The notes under the pieces: model-generated
The model's database searches: none
Told to the model about the DNA's origin: nothing
Seen by the model: only the letters and a program-made list of their open reading frames with translations
Shown: in pieces, positions 33,933 to 42,035 of the stretch
Position numbering within the stretch: the stretch's first letter is position 1
How the letters are laid out: each line of letters starts with the position of its first letter
Made by a program: the position numbers and the translations under genes
Origin: Halalkalicoccus paucihalophilus
GTDB lineage: Archaea; Halobacteriota; Halobacteria; Halobacteriales; Halalkalicoccaceae
Assembly: GCF_001593955.1 (NCBI RefSeq)
Contig: NZ_LTAZ01000004.1
Span: 310,001 to 374,000, forward strand
DNA length: 64,000 bases
Direction: 5' to 3'

Positions 33933-34964
33933 CTACTGTTCGACCCGTTCGCGGACAGCCGCCACCACGAGCGGGAGGGTGATCGTCGCGTCGGCGTACA
34001 CCGACGCGTTCTCGCCCGCCTTCTCGATTTTTCCCCACGAGCGCGCCTCGTCGAGCGTCGCCCCCGATAGCCCGCCGGTCTGGGGCGGGTCCATCGTCAA
34101 CTGAACCGCATAGTCGTAGGCCGTCGGCGTCACGAGCATCGTCTGGAGGACGTAGTTCTTCGGGACGCCCCCGCCGACGACGAACGCCCCCGCCCTGTCG
34201 GCGTGGTAGGCCAGATCGTTCAAATGGGTCATATCCGAGAGGGCGTCGAGCGAGAACGCCGAGGTCTGGGAGAACATCCACGACTGGAGCCCGAGTACCG
34301 AGTCCTGGATCGCCGGACAGTAGATCGGGACGTCCTCCTCGTAGGCCGCCGCGGCGATCCCGGGGTCCTCGTCGATCCCCTTCGTACTGTTCACCTCGGC
34401 GGTCGCGCGCCCGAGTTCGGCGGTGAGTTCCCGGATCGAGACGGTCCCCTCGAACGCCGGAAACACTTCCTCGCGGAGGTGGGTCTCCAGCAGTGTGAAG
34501 TGTTCCTGGGGTAGGTAGACGTTGTAGATCCGGTCGACCCACTCGTCCCGGAGGGCCTCGTCGTGGTCGCGCTCGGTCCTCTCCTCGTGTTCCCCGTCTT
34601 CGTGCGGGTCGTGTGGTCCGGTGCGACCGTGGTGGTGTTTGCCGCCGATCCCCTCGATGGTGTCGTGCGTCAGGTTCGCGCCCGTCGTCACCAGCGCGTC
34701 GATGTAGCCGTCGCGGATCAGGTCGACGACGAGCTGGCGCATACCCGTGGGGACCATCGCGCCCGCGAGCCCGAAGAAGACGCTGACGTCTTCGTCGCCG
34801 AACATCCGCTCGGTGATCCCGACCGCCCGGTTGAGATCGGTCGCGCCGATGCCCGCGTTGCCGTACTCGGCGGCGAGTTCGCCGACGCTCATCCCCGCGT
34901 GAACGCTCGTGTGCTCGATCGGGTCGGGTGAGAACTCCTCGCGAGGTGGGGTTTCGTCGGTCAT
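33933..34964 (-). CDS. dys: Deoxyhypusine synthase
   Basis: Transfers an aminobutyl group to a specific lysine of aIF5A. The 343-residue protein shows LAGAMVPTGMRQLVVDLI, LVTTGANLTHDTIEG, STKGIDEDPGIAAAAYEEDVPIY, VVGGGVPKNYVLQ and the active-site lysine in SWGKIEKAG (Lys312, equivalent to Lys329 of the human enzyme). Residues about 109-140 form an unusual His/Asp/Glu-rich insertion (KHHHGRTGPHDPHEDGEHEE) in a loop where many archaeal homologues have a short turn. The target aIF5A and an agmatinase-like gene lie 2 kb away on the same strand. Confidence 0.93.
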   Translation of the reverse strand: MTDETPPREEFSPDPIEHTSVHAGMSVGELAAEYGNAGIGATDLNRAVGITERMFGDEDVSVFFGLAGAMVPTGMRQLVVDLIRDGYIDALVTTGANLTHDTIEGIGGKHHHGRTGPHDPHEDGEHEERTERDHDEALRDEWVDRIYNVYLPQEHFTLLETHLREEVFPAFEGTVSIRELTAELGRATAEVNSTKGIDEDPGIAAAAYEEDVPIYCPAIQDSVLGLQSWMFSQTSAFSLDALSDMTHLNDLAYHADRAGAFVVGGGVPKNYVLQTMLVTPTAYDYAVQLTMDPPQTGGLSGATLDEARSWGKIEKAGENASVYADATITLPLVVAAVRERVEQ

Positions 34965-35332
34965 GACACACCTGTGTCCGGGAGCGGTTTCAAGCGTTCG
35001 ATAAACTCGGATGGGAAAGGGGAGAGTAGCCAGGGAACGGACCCGTCGGATGGGACGGGTCGTTTCCTCGGTTCGTTCGCCGGGATCGGGCTCTGCCAGG
35101 ATGCCCCGGTCGTCGGGCGAACGAAGGTCCGATGTGTGCTGTCGACCGATCGTACTCCGCCGTTCGGGTCAGGGGGACCCAGACGGGGAATACACTACAG
35201 CCTCCTCGCCGATAGCCTATTACTATCCACCAATTAAATACAGAAAGTTTGGTGGAGATTTTATCTCGGAGCGGGTTAGTGACCCATTTATCGTCCCGAA
35301 CACCGACGATTTTTGAAGTTCTCTCGTATGGA
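34965..35332. other. Intergenic region with two hairpins upstream of dys
   Basis: About 370 bases with no supported gene. One perfect 8-bp hairpin (GACCCGTC at 35040-35047, GACGGGTC at 35054-35061, 6-nt loop) and a second (TCCACCAA at 35226-35233, TTGGTGGA at 35249-35256) are present. The right part (about 35215-35330) is conspicuously AT-rich. It should contain the dys promoter and the 3' end of the nif3 transcript; a small RNA is possible. Confidence 0.45.
35226..35256. repeat. Inverted repeat, 8-bp arms, in AT-rich DNA
   Basis: TCCACCAA and TTGGTGGA separated by 15 AT-rich bases, some 75 nt beyond the nif3 stop codon. It could act as a transcription end signal for the minus-strand nif3 gene or as an operator. 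The surrounding DNA is far more AT-rich than the flanking genes. Confidence 0.4.
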
Positions 35333-36094
35333 CTAAATCCCGGTCGGCGCGCCGATCCACGTCGTTTCGAGCCCCCAGTCGTCGGCGAGCGATTGAAGCG
35401 ACCGCACACCGAACGTCTCGGTCGCGTAGTGGCCCGCGAGGACGACCGTGATTCCCGCTTCCTTGGCCTCGTGGTACACCTGCTGTTTCCCTTCGCCGGT
35501 CACGAACGCGTCCGCACCCGACTCGATGGCCTCGGAGAGCCAGTCGGATCCGCTTCCGGTGACGATCGCCACCTCCTCGATCTCGTCGGGACCGAACTCC
35601 AGCACCCGGACCTCCTCGGTGCCGGTATCGAGATCCGAGAGCCCGGCTTCGAGTCCCTCCACGTCGTACGTCGAGGACGCACGCCCGGCCAGACCGATCG
35701 TCTCGCCGCCGAGCGAGCCGAACGGCTCGCGGGCCTTGAGTCCGAGGCGGTCGGCGACCCCGGCGGCGTTTCCGAGTTCGGGATGGGAGTCGAGCGGGAG
35801 ATGCGAGACGTACAGCGCGAGGTCGTTCTCGATCAGCGCGGCGATCCGGTCGTAGGTCCGGCCCGTCACCCGCTCTATGCCGCCCCACGAGAGGCCGTGA
35901 TGGACGCAGAGGACGTCCGCGCCCGCCTCGGCGGCTCGCTCGATGGTCTCTGCGGCGGCGTCGACCGCGAACGCGGCGCGCTCGATTTCCCCCCCACCGC
36001 CGACCTGTAACCCGTTCGCACTGGCATCGATCCCGGCGAAGTCGTCGGTTCGGAGCCGCTCGTCGTAGCGCTCACACAGTTCCGACTGTTGCAT
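35333..36094 (-). CDS. Nif3-like dinuclear metal-centre hexameric protein
   Basis: A 253-residue Nif3/DUF34 family protein. The metal ligands are seen in DVLCVHHGLSWGG (HH pair), ALYVSHLPLDSHPELGNAAG (H and D) and near the C-terminus in VLAGHYATETFGVRSLQ (H and E). YqfO/GTP-cyclohydrolase-like or metal-trafficking functions have been proposed for the family; none is firmly established. The ATG at 36094 (MQQSELCERYD) is preferred to 36109. It is divergent from the basic micropeptide gene. Confidence 0.9.
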   Translation of the reverse strand: MQQSELCERYDERLRTDDFAGIDASANGLQVGGGGEIERAAFAVDAAAETIERAAEAGADVLCVHHGLSWGGIERVTGRTYDRIAALIENDLALYVSHLPLDSHPELGNAAGVADRLGLKAREPFGSLGGETIGLAGRASSTYDVEGLEAGLSDLDTGTEEVRVLEFGPDEIEEVAIVTGSGSDWLSEAIESGADAFVTGEGKQQVYHEAKEAGITVVLAGHYATETFGVRSLQSLADDWGLETTWIGAPTGI

Positions 36095-36173
36095 GGCGGG
36101 GAATTCCATCGCTATCGTTAAGAACGTGTGTCCGTGAGCTCACAGTGCGGTTCGTGAACGTACTCGATCCAAC

Positions 36174-36181
36174 GAGGTGAT
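36174..36181 (+). promoter_or_regulatory. Strong Shine-Dalgarno sequence gaggtgat
   Basis: Eight bases complementary to the 3' end of archaeal 16S rRNA (AUCACCUC), five bases before the ATG at 36187. Many haloarchaeal genes lack any such signal, so a perfect one before a 37-codon frame is good evidence of translation. Confidence 0.6.
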
Positions 36182-36186
36182 GACAG

Positions 36187-36300
36187 ATGGGCAAGCTTCG
36201 GAAAGCCATGCGGACATGGCGACGACTGCCGCGCAGCGTCAGACGACGCATAAAGAGCAAAGCACGGCGGCTCGTCCGACGAAACGGCTCCTCGAAGTGA
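36187..36300 (+). CDS. Extremely basic 37-residue micropeptide
   Basis: A short frame with 17 Lys/Arg among 37 residues (12 Arg, 5 Lys) and no acidic residue, in a genome whose proteins are otherwise acidic. It begins MGKLRKAMRTWRRLPRSV and ends RRNGSSK. It is preceded by a near-perfect Shine-Dalgarno sequence (36174-36181) at good spacing. It resembles in character, but not in sequence, tiny ribosomal proteins such as eL41. It lies between nif3 (divergent) and the agmatinase gene (convergent), inside the aIF5A-modification neighbourhood. An RNA- or ribosome-binding role is inference from charge. A second frame (ATG 36180 to 36347) overlaps it but has no space for its ribosome-binding site. 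Confidence 0.55.
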   Translation: MGKLRKAMRTWRRLPRSVRRRIKSKARRLVRRNGSSK

Positions 36301-36324
36301 TCTCGGACGATCGACGGCGTTCTT

Positions 36325-37164
36325 TTATCGACTCCCAGTTCGGGTAGCCGCACGCTCATAAACGAACTCCCTGAGCAGTTTTCCGCCGAGCGCCGCGGCC
36401 TGTCCGTCGTCGCGGTCGTTGACCTCGACCACGTCGAACCCCACACAGGAGGGCGCGACCGCCCGGACGACATCGCGCATCTCGCGGGGGGTCAGCCCGA
36501 ACGGCTCCATGGTTCCCGTTCCGGGGGCGAAACCGGGATCCGCACCGTCGATATCGACGCTCAGATACGTCGTGTTCCCCGCAAACGGATCGCGCTCCCC
36601 CTCGGCGACCGCCCGGAGCCATGCACCTGTATCCTCGGGCGGGACGACGGTGACGTCGCCTTCTGCGGCACGCGCCCACTCCGCTTCGCTACCGGTTCGC
36701 GCACCGACGACGATCGCCTCCGCGGCGGTTTCGAGGACGCGCTGGGTCACGCAGGCGTGGGACCACTCGTCGCCGTCGTACTCCTCGCGCAGGTCGAGGT
36801 GGGCGTCGATCGTGACGAACAGGTCGGGGTCGGTCGCCCGGACGCCGGCGGCGCTGACGGTGTGTTCGCCACCCAGAAGGAGGGGGACGGCGTCGTCCCA
36901 GACGACGTCGCGAAGCACGCCCGAGAGGTGCTTGACGTACTCGGGGACGTCGTTCCACGCGTGAACGTCGCCGTAGTCGTGAACAGAGAGGTCCGAGAAT
37001 CGGCGATCGGTTCGTCCGTCGTAGTCGTCGAACGTTTCGGCGAACTTCCTGATCCGGTCGGGCCCGAAGCGAGTGCCGGGCTGAAAGCTCGTCGAGACGT
37101 CGAGCGGCGCGCCGACGACCACGTAGTTCGCCTCCGAACGCGGTGCCGACGCGCCGGGGAACAT
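36325..37164 (-). CDS. speB: Agmatinase/ureohydrolase family protein
   Basis: A 279-residue arginase-fold enzyme; agmatinases split agmatine into putrescine and urea. All six manganese ligands are visible: His101 (GGEHTV), Asp120, His122 and Asp124 (IDAHLDLR), and Asp204 and Asp206 (SVDIDGADP). In Haloferax volcanii an agmatinase gene adjacent to aIF5A is needed for (deoxy)hypusine formation, probably acting after transfer of an agmatine-derived group. The same adjacency here (start codon touches the aIF5A stop at 37164) supports that role. Free polyamine synthesis is the alternative. Confidence 0.9.
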   Translation of the reverse strand: MFPGASAPRSEANYVVVGAPLDVSTSFQPGTRFGPDRIRKFAETFDDYDGRTDRRFSDLSVHDYGDVHAWNDVPEYVKHLSGVLRDVVWDDAVPLLLGGEHTVSAAGVRATDPDLFVTIDAHLDLREEYDGDEWSHACVTQRVLETAAEAIVVGARTGSEAEWARAAEGDVTVVPPEDTGAWLRAVAEGERDPFAGNTTYLSVDIDGADPGFAPGTGTMEPFGLTPREMRDVVRAVAPSCVGFDVVEVNDRDDGQAAALGGKLLREFVYERAATRTGSR

Positions 37165-37541
37165 CAGACGATCTTTCGCTGGCCTTCCATTTCGAGGTAC
37201 TCGATGCTGTCCTCGGGCGAGAGGTCCGCGTCGTTGGGTGTGCTGATCGTGATGGTTTCGTAGGTATCGAGGTCCATCACCTGCGCGACGGTGTCGCTCT
37301 CGACGCTGATGACCTGGCCCTGCTTTCGCTCGATTATCGGGACTCTGATCTTCGCGTCGACGGGCTGGGAGAAGCTGCGCTTCTTGCCGTCGAAGACGCC
37401 CTTGCCCTCGACGCGGGCCTTTGCGCTGCCGTGTTTGCCCGGTTTCGCAGTGCTGTAGTGGGTGATCTTACACGCCGCCTCGTCCATCATGACGTAGCCG
37501 CCCTCCTGCAGATCGCGGACCTGCTTTTGCTGCGTTACCAT
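37164..37541 (-). CDS. eif5a: Translation factor aIF5A
   Basis: A 125-residue factor that relieves ribosome stalling, with an N-terminal SH3-like domain and a C-terminal OB domain. The hypusination loop is [14 protein letters not shown] with the modified lysine expected at Lys36 (PGKHG). The C-terminal half has [20 protein letters not shown] and ends in acidic [15 protein letters not shown]. It is the first gene of a two-gene operon: the agmatinase start overlaps its stop by one base. The modifying enzyme deoxyhypusine synthase lies about 2.2 kb downstream on the same strand. Confidence 0.96.
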   Translation of the reverse strand: MVTQQKQVRDLQEGGYVMMDEAACKITHYSTAKPGKHGSAKARVEGKGVFDGKKRSFSQPVDAKIRVPIIERKQGQVISVESDTVAQVMDLDTYETITISTPNDADLSPEDSIEYLEMEGQRKIV

Positions 37542-37585
37542 AGGCTTCGGTATCCACGGTAGCTGTATAAGTGGTTTGGAACACG

Positions 37586-38656
37586 CTACTCGTGGAGCTC
37601 GATCACACGCCCGACCCGGTCGAGACCCTCCTTCAAGGCCTCGGTTTCGAGGCCGAATCCGATCCGGAAATAGCCTTCGAACCCGAAGAACTCCCCCGGC
37701 GCGAGCACGACGCTTTCGGCCTCGACGACCGCCCGGCAGAACCCCTTCCCGGAGCCGAACGCCTCGGGGATGGTCACGAACCCGTTGACTCCCACTGGAT
37801 CATGCCACGACAGGCCGTGTTCCGTGATCCACTCCGCGACCCGGTCGTGATGCTCGCGGGCCAACTCGCGGTTTGCCGCGAGGATCTCGTCTTCCTGCTC
37901 GCCGAGCGCCTGTCTGGCGACGTGCTGGCCGAAAACGGAGGGCGAGATCGTGGTATAGTCCTTCCAGCGGACCGCACCCTCGATTACCTCCTCGGGCCCG
38001 GCGATCCAGCCGAAACGCAGTCCGGCCAGCCCGTAGGCCTTCGTCAGGCTCGTCGTGCTGATCCCGTACTCGCCGAGCGACGCGACGGGAGGAAGGGGGT
38101 CCTCCGCGAGCAGTCGGTAGACCTCGTCACACAGCAGATAGGCGTCGTTTTCCTCGGCCAACTCGTACAGCGCCCGTACCGTTTCCTCTGAGTGGTATTT
38201 CCCTGTGGGGTTGTTCGGGTTGTTGAGCACGAGCAGGCGGGTTTCGGGTTCGATCGCGTCCTCTACGGCATCGAGGTCGAGCTCCCAGTCGGGCACCGAG
38301 AGGCTCACTTTCGAAACGTCGCAGATCGACTCGGGGACCGCAGAAAGCGCCTGATAGGTCGGCGTGACGACCACTGCGTGATCATCGGGGTCGAGCAGCG
38401 ACCGAAAGACGAGGTAGTTCGCCTCCTGCGTGCCGCAGGTAAAGCAGACCTCCTCGGTCGAGCGGTCGTAGCGCTCGCCGACTTCGGCGCGAAAGTCGGG
38501 ATCGCCGTCCGTGGGGATGACGTAGCCCAGTTCGCCGGGATCGGTGTCGAACCGATCCGCATCCAGACTGCGGATCCCGCTCTCGGCGAGCATGATATCG
38601 GCGTCGTGTTCGTACTCGTCGAACCAGCGTTCGAGCCCGAAGGAAGCGATCTCCAT
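37586..38656 (-). CDS. Class I/II pyridoxal-phosphate aminotransferase
   Basis: A 356-residue fold-type I PLP enzyme. Seen: [14 protein letters not shown] (phosphate-binding region), [12 protein letters not shown] (Asn contacting PLP), [10 protein letters not shown] (Asp for the pyridine N), [18 protein letters not shown] with the Schiff-base lysine, and the C-terminal Arg in YFRIGFGLE that binds the substrate carboxylate. It is most like broad-specificity aspartate-type or putative capreomycidine-synthase-like aminotransferases annotated in haloarchaea; the amino donor is not predictable. Confidence 0.87.
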   Translation of the reverse strand: MEIASFGLERWFDEYEHDADIMLAESGIRSLDADRFDTDPGELGYVIPTDGDPDFRAEVGERYDRSTEEVCFTCGTQEANYLVFRSLLDPDDHAVVVTPTYQALSAVPESICDVSKVSLSVPDWELDLDAVEDAIEPETRLLVLNNPNNPTGKYHSEETVRALYELAEENDAYLLCDEVYRLLAEDPLPPVASLGEYGISTTSLTKAYGLAGLRFGWIAGPEEVIEGAVRWKDYTTISPSVFGQHVARQALGEQEDEILAANRELAREHHDRVAEWITEHGLSWHDPVGVNGFVTIPEAFGSGKGFCRAVVEAESVVLAPGEFFGFEGYFRIGFGLETEALKEGLDRVGRVIELHE

Positions 38657-38693
38657 ACAACGGCTACGCCGGAGTGGTTATCAACCCTGCCGA

Positions 38694-39089
38694 TTATCGT
38701 CGATCCATTCCGACAAGTTCGGGGGCGCATACCTCGAACCCGAATCGCTCGTAGAACTCCGGAACGTTCGCGATCAGGTTGACGTAGGCCGTCTCGGGGG
38801 CGTGCTCGTCGAGATACGCGAGCAGTTCTTCCATCAGTCGCCGGCCGAGACCTTCGCCCTGTTGGTCGGGGTGGACCGCGATATCGACGATCTGGTAGAC
38901 GGTCGCTCCGTCGCCGACGATCCGTCCCATCGCGACCGCCTCGCTCCCGTCGCGGATCGTCACCGCGAACAGCTCGTCACCCAGTCCGCGCTCGGCCGCC
39001 GCCTCGGTGTGGGGATTCAGCCCCGCGGCCCGGCGAAGCGAGACGAACTCCGCGGGCGTGGGCGGTTCGGTTTCGATCTCGTAGCTCAC
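38694..39089 (-). CDS. GNAT-family N-acetyltransferase
   Basis: A 131-residue GNAT protein starting at GTG 39089 (VSYEIETEPPTPAEF). The acetyl-CoA-binding motif is IAVHPDQQGEGLGRRLMEELLAYL (Q/R-x2-G-x-G/A), followed by the C-terminal YERFGFEVCAP. The frame is open to 39215, but that extension is Arg/Ser-rich and unlikely. Substrate unknown. It lies 30 bp downstream of the UbiB-like kinase gene. Confidence 0.85.
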   Translation of the reverse strand: MSYEIETEPPTPAEFVSLRRAAGLNPHTEAAAERGLGDELFAVTIRDGSEAVAMGRIVGDGATVYQIVDIAVHPDQQGEGLGRRLMEELLAYLDEHAPETAYVNLIANVPEFYERFGFEVCAPELVGMDRR

Positions 39090-39120
39090 GGCTGAACGAA
39101 GGATGGGTGGGACATGACGA

Positions 39121-40785
39121 TTACTCCTCACGGCGTTGGCGCATGCTCTGGCGGGTGAACTGCGGCCGGGCGCGGATCCCCTTGCGGCGCTTTTTGAACG
39201 ACCGGTACAGTACATATATGATGAACACGGAGATCAGTGCAGGGACGAGCGCGGGCTGCCACGCCCGGAACGCGTAGATGATGGAGGTCGAAATCAGCGT
39301 CACCGAGAGCAGTAGTCCATAGATCAGCCGCTTTGCGAACCGGTCGAAGACGTTGTTGGGGTCCTCGATGTCGACGTTGACCGCGACGTTCCCGCGTTCG
39401 AGTTTCGTCAGCGTGCGGTCCGCGGTCTGGGGCAGGCGGATCGACGCCCGCGTCGAGTCCCACAGCTCCCGGCCGGTCTCCTCTGCGACCTGTTTTGCCG
39501 TCTCCTCGCGATAGCCCTCCTCCGTGAGGTACTCCGTCGCCGTCTCGATGAAGTCGAAATCGGGATCGAGCGTGACACACACGCCCTCGACGACCGTCGC
39601 GACGCGAAGGACCAACGCGAGGTTCGAGGGCAGGCGGAGGGGGAACTCGTAGATGGTGTTCTCGATCTGGCTGATGATCTGGTTGACGCGGTACTGCTCG
39701 ATCTCCTCGCCGCGGACGTCAGCGATCGCCAGTTCCATCACGTCGCCCATCACCTGCCGGTCGGCCTCCGGAGAGAGGGTCCCCATCTCGATCAGGGTGT
39801 CCAGAATGGCGTCGATGTCCTGGTTCGCGACCGCGATGTAGAACTCGACGATCTTGTGCTGAATGAACGAATCGACTCGCCCGCTCATCCCGAAGTCGTA
39901 GAAGACGATCGCCCCGTCCTCCCGGACCGCGAGATTGCCCGGGTGGGGGTCGGCGTGGAAGACCCCGTCGTCGACGATCATCTGGAGGTACGTCCGTTGC
40001 AGAGTCTCTGCGAGTTCGTGGCGGTCGATCCCCTTTTCGTCGAGTTCGCGGACGTTGCTGATCTTCGTCCCGCCGATGTACTCCATCGTGAGCACGCGGC
40101 CCGTCGAGTGACTCTCGACGATCTCGGGGATCCGAACCCGGTCGTTATCCGCGAAGTTCCCGCGGATCTCCCGGAGCATGTCGGCCTCCCTCGAATAGTC
40201 CATCTCCTCGCGGATCGTCTTCGCGAACTCGTCGGAGAGGTTCTCGAGCGAGAACGCCTGAGCGTCCTGGACGAACCGAAGCAGGAGGGGAAGGGAGAAC
40301 TTGATCACCCGCAGGTCGGCCTCGATCAGCGACTCGATGTCGGGTCGCCGGACCTTCACCGCCACGAGCCGATCGTCGATATAGGCCCGGTAGACCTGTC
40401 CGAGACTCGCACCGCTGATCGCGTCGCGGTTGAACTCCTCGAAGCGTTCCTCGACGGGGCCCAGATCCTCCTCGAGGACGACCCTCGCGTCCTCCCACTC
40501 GGCGGGCGGGACCTCGTCCTGTAGTTTCGAGAGTTCGTCGATGTAGGCGGGCGGGAGGACGTCCGGGCGCGTCGAGAGCAGTTGGCCGAGCTTGATGAAC
40601 GTCGGCCCGAGAGTGAGAAGCGACTCCAGCAGCCGGTTTGCGCGCTCTCGCTGGGTCTCGACGTCGACCTGCCGTCCGGGACCGAAGAACACGAACCGGT
40701 GACGATCACGCGTGTACGCCCACAGCAACGGCAGAAACTGCCAGGCGACGACGAAGAATCGCCGGTACGCACGGAGCCGTACCAT
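39121..40785 (-). CDS. ABC1/UbiB-family atypical kinase
   Basis: A 554-residue ABC1/ADCK/UbiB protein. Family elements: LGPTFIKLGQLLSTRPDVLPP (the KxGQ motif), SLGQVYRA (the A-rich/G loop variant), VAVKVRRPDIE (ATP-site Lys), DGVFHADPHPGNLAV (catalytic-loop-like) and VFYDFGMSG (DFG). Two C-terminal hydrophobic helices (about 488-530) anchor it in the membrane. Relatives support quinone synthesis; in haloarchaea menaquinone or isoprenoid lipid homeostasis would be the counterpart. It is just downstream of the Hsp20 gene. Confidence 0.9.
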   Translation of the reverse strand: MVRLRAYRRFFVVAWQFLPLLWAYTRDRHRFVFFGPGRQVDVETQRERANRLLESLLTLGPTFIKLGQLLSTRPDVLPPAYIDELSKLQDEVPPAEWEDARVVLEEDLGPVEERFEEFNRDAISGASLGQVYRAYIDDRLVAVKVRRPDIESLIEADLRVIKFSLPLLLRFVQDAQAFSLENLSDEFAKTIREEMDYSREADMLREIRGNFADNDRVRIPEIVESHSTGRVLTMEYIGGTKISNVRELDEKGIDRHELAETLQRTYLQMIVDDGVFHADPHPGNLAVREDGAIVFYDFGMSGRVDSFIQHKIVEFYIAVANQDIDAILDTLIEMGTLSPEADRQVMGDVMELAIADVRGEEIEQYRVNQIISQIENTIYEFPLRLPSNLALVLRVATVVEGVCVTLDPDFDFIETATEYLTEEGYREETAKQVAEETGRELWDSTRASIRLPQTADRTLTKLERGNVAVNVDIEDPNNVFDRFAKRLIYGLLLSVTLISTSIIYAFRAWQPALVPALISVFIIYVLYRSFKKRRKGIRARPQFTRQSMRQRREE

Positions 40786-40791
40786 CCCCGC

Positions 40792-41148
40792 CTAGGCGTC
40801 CTCGATCGGGATGGTCGTCTCTCCGGCCGGCTCGCGACGGGGAACGTAGAGTTCGAGGACGCCCTGTTCGAGCGTCGCGTGGGACTCCTCGCCGATCGCG
40901 TCCGGGGGCAGCGGGAGTTCGAGGTCCAAAAACAGCGGGCGATCCTCTCGGAGGTACTCGAAGCCCTGTGGAGCGTCCTTCTCGCGGCGCGCTTCGATCC
41001 GCACGCGGCTGTCCTCGGCGGTGATGTCGGTGGTCTCGCCCGTCGCACCCGGGAGGTCGATCACCACTAGATACTCCTCGTCGCGGTCGAGCAGATCCGC
41101 GAAGACCGCCTCGGGCAACTCTCGCAGTGCCTCGCGCAGGGCTGACAT
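40792..41148 (-). CDS. Hsp20-family small heat-shock-like protein
   Basis: A 118-residue alpha-crystallin-type protein. It begins MSALREALRELPEAVFADLL, and the alpha-crystallin core spans about residues 28-112: YLVVIDLPGA, SRVRIEARREKDAP, FLDLELPLPPDAI, and the typical C-terminal LEQGVLELYVPR. The C-terminal IxI motif is replaced by TTIPIEDA, which contains an I-P-I. The N-terminal arm is short. The longer frame to 41283 is not supported. Six bases separate it from the UbiB-like kinase start. Confidence 0.83.
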   Translation of the reverse strand: MSALREALRELPEAVFADLLDRDEEYLVVIDLPGATGETTDITAEDSRVRIEARREKDAPQGFEYLREDRPLFLDLELPLPPDAIGEESHATLEQGVLELYVPRREPAGETTIPIEDA

Positions 41149-41186
41149 ATCCCCGACTAGGGTTGCGGGGGCGAAAAAGCCCGCGG

Positions 41187-41957
41187 TCATGCGACGAGGA
41201 CGAGCAGACAGACGCCCCCAGCGAGCAGCCCCGGAACGAGATACAGCCCGCCGCGAGCTAGCGTGCGAAGCCCCGTCGCCCACGGGGAGCGATCCGCGAT
41301 CAGGAACACCGGGGCGTCGGTCCCGTACCCGACCACGGCGTTGACGCTGCCCGCCCGTCCCGGTCCGGATCGCGCTTCTCCGAGGACGTACGCCTCGCCG
41401 CCCGGTCGAAGTCGTCGTTCGATGTAGCGGCGATCCGACCCCATCGGAAGCGAGAACGGTCCCAGGTCGAGCCGGGAGTTCTCACACGAGACGCCGGCGT
41501 TGTCCTCGATGTACGCCTGTACCCGCTCAGGTGGAGTGCTCCCGCCGTCGACCTCGATCCGTTCCGTATCCGCGACGAGGCGCACGTCGGCCATCCGGGG
41601 GCCGACGAGCACGCTCCCCGAGTCGTCAGCGAGCAGGAACGGGACCGACTGGACGGCTGAATCGATCTCGTTCCACAAACCCCCGTACTGACCGGACTCG
41701 TACTCCTCGACGACGGTTTCACAGACGAGACACGCCTCGCCGGTAACGAGTCCCGAGAGGGTCCGGTCGGCGGGTCGTCCCGTCCCGTGGAGTTCGATCA
41801 CTCCCTCCGCATCGGTGAGCAGGTTGCTCACCCGCCCGGTAGGCGTCGAAAACACCCGGTAGGCGGTGTGGAACTCGCGGCCGGCGACGAGGGCCGATCC
41901 CAGAGCGACGAGCCCGCCCAGCCCGATCACGAGGAGGACGAACGGCGAGGAAATCAC
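41187..41957 (-). CDS. GIDE-like membrane protein
   Basis: A 256-residue protein with one hydrophobic helix at each end (about 4-25 and 232-255) and a soluble middle. The middle resembles the GIDE/BAM domain of the mitochondrial ubiquitin ligase MULAN: ACLVCETVVEEYE near residue 75, VPFLLADDSGSVLVGP near 105, and ERRLRPGGEAYVLGEARSG near 185. No RING finger is present. Bacterial and archaeal GIDE proteins are known from genomes but not functionally. Topology like that of MULAN suggests the domain lies between two membrane anchors. Confidence 0.65.
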   Translation of the reverse strand: MISSPFVLLVIGLGGLVALGSALVAGREFHTAYRVFSTPTGRVSNLLTDAEGVIELHGTGRPADRTLSGLVTGEACLVCETVVEEYESGQYGGLWNEIDSAVQSVPFLLADDSGSVLVGPRMADVRLVADTERIEVDGGSTPPERVQAYIEDNAGVSCENSRLDLGPFSLPMGSDRRYIERRLRPGGEAYVLGEARSGPGRAGSVNAVVGYGTDAPVFLIADRSPWATGLRTLARGGLYLVPGLLAGGVCLLVLVA

Positions 41958-42035
41958 TACGAACTAGCATCTATACTCGTGAAATAAACGTACCGGCGAC
42001 GGGGGCTTTTATTCCCGGGCCTGTAACCCACCCGT

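Noticed and set aside
36180-36347. A 55-codon frame starting seven bases before the basic micropeptide
   Set aside because: Its ATG overlaps the Shine-Dalgarno sequence, leaving no spacing, there is no TATA box for leaderless start, and it runs into the agmatinase gene.
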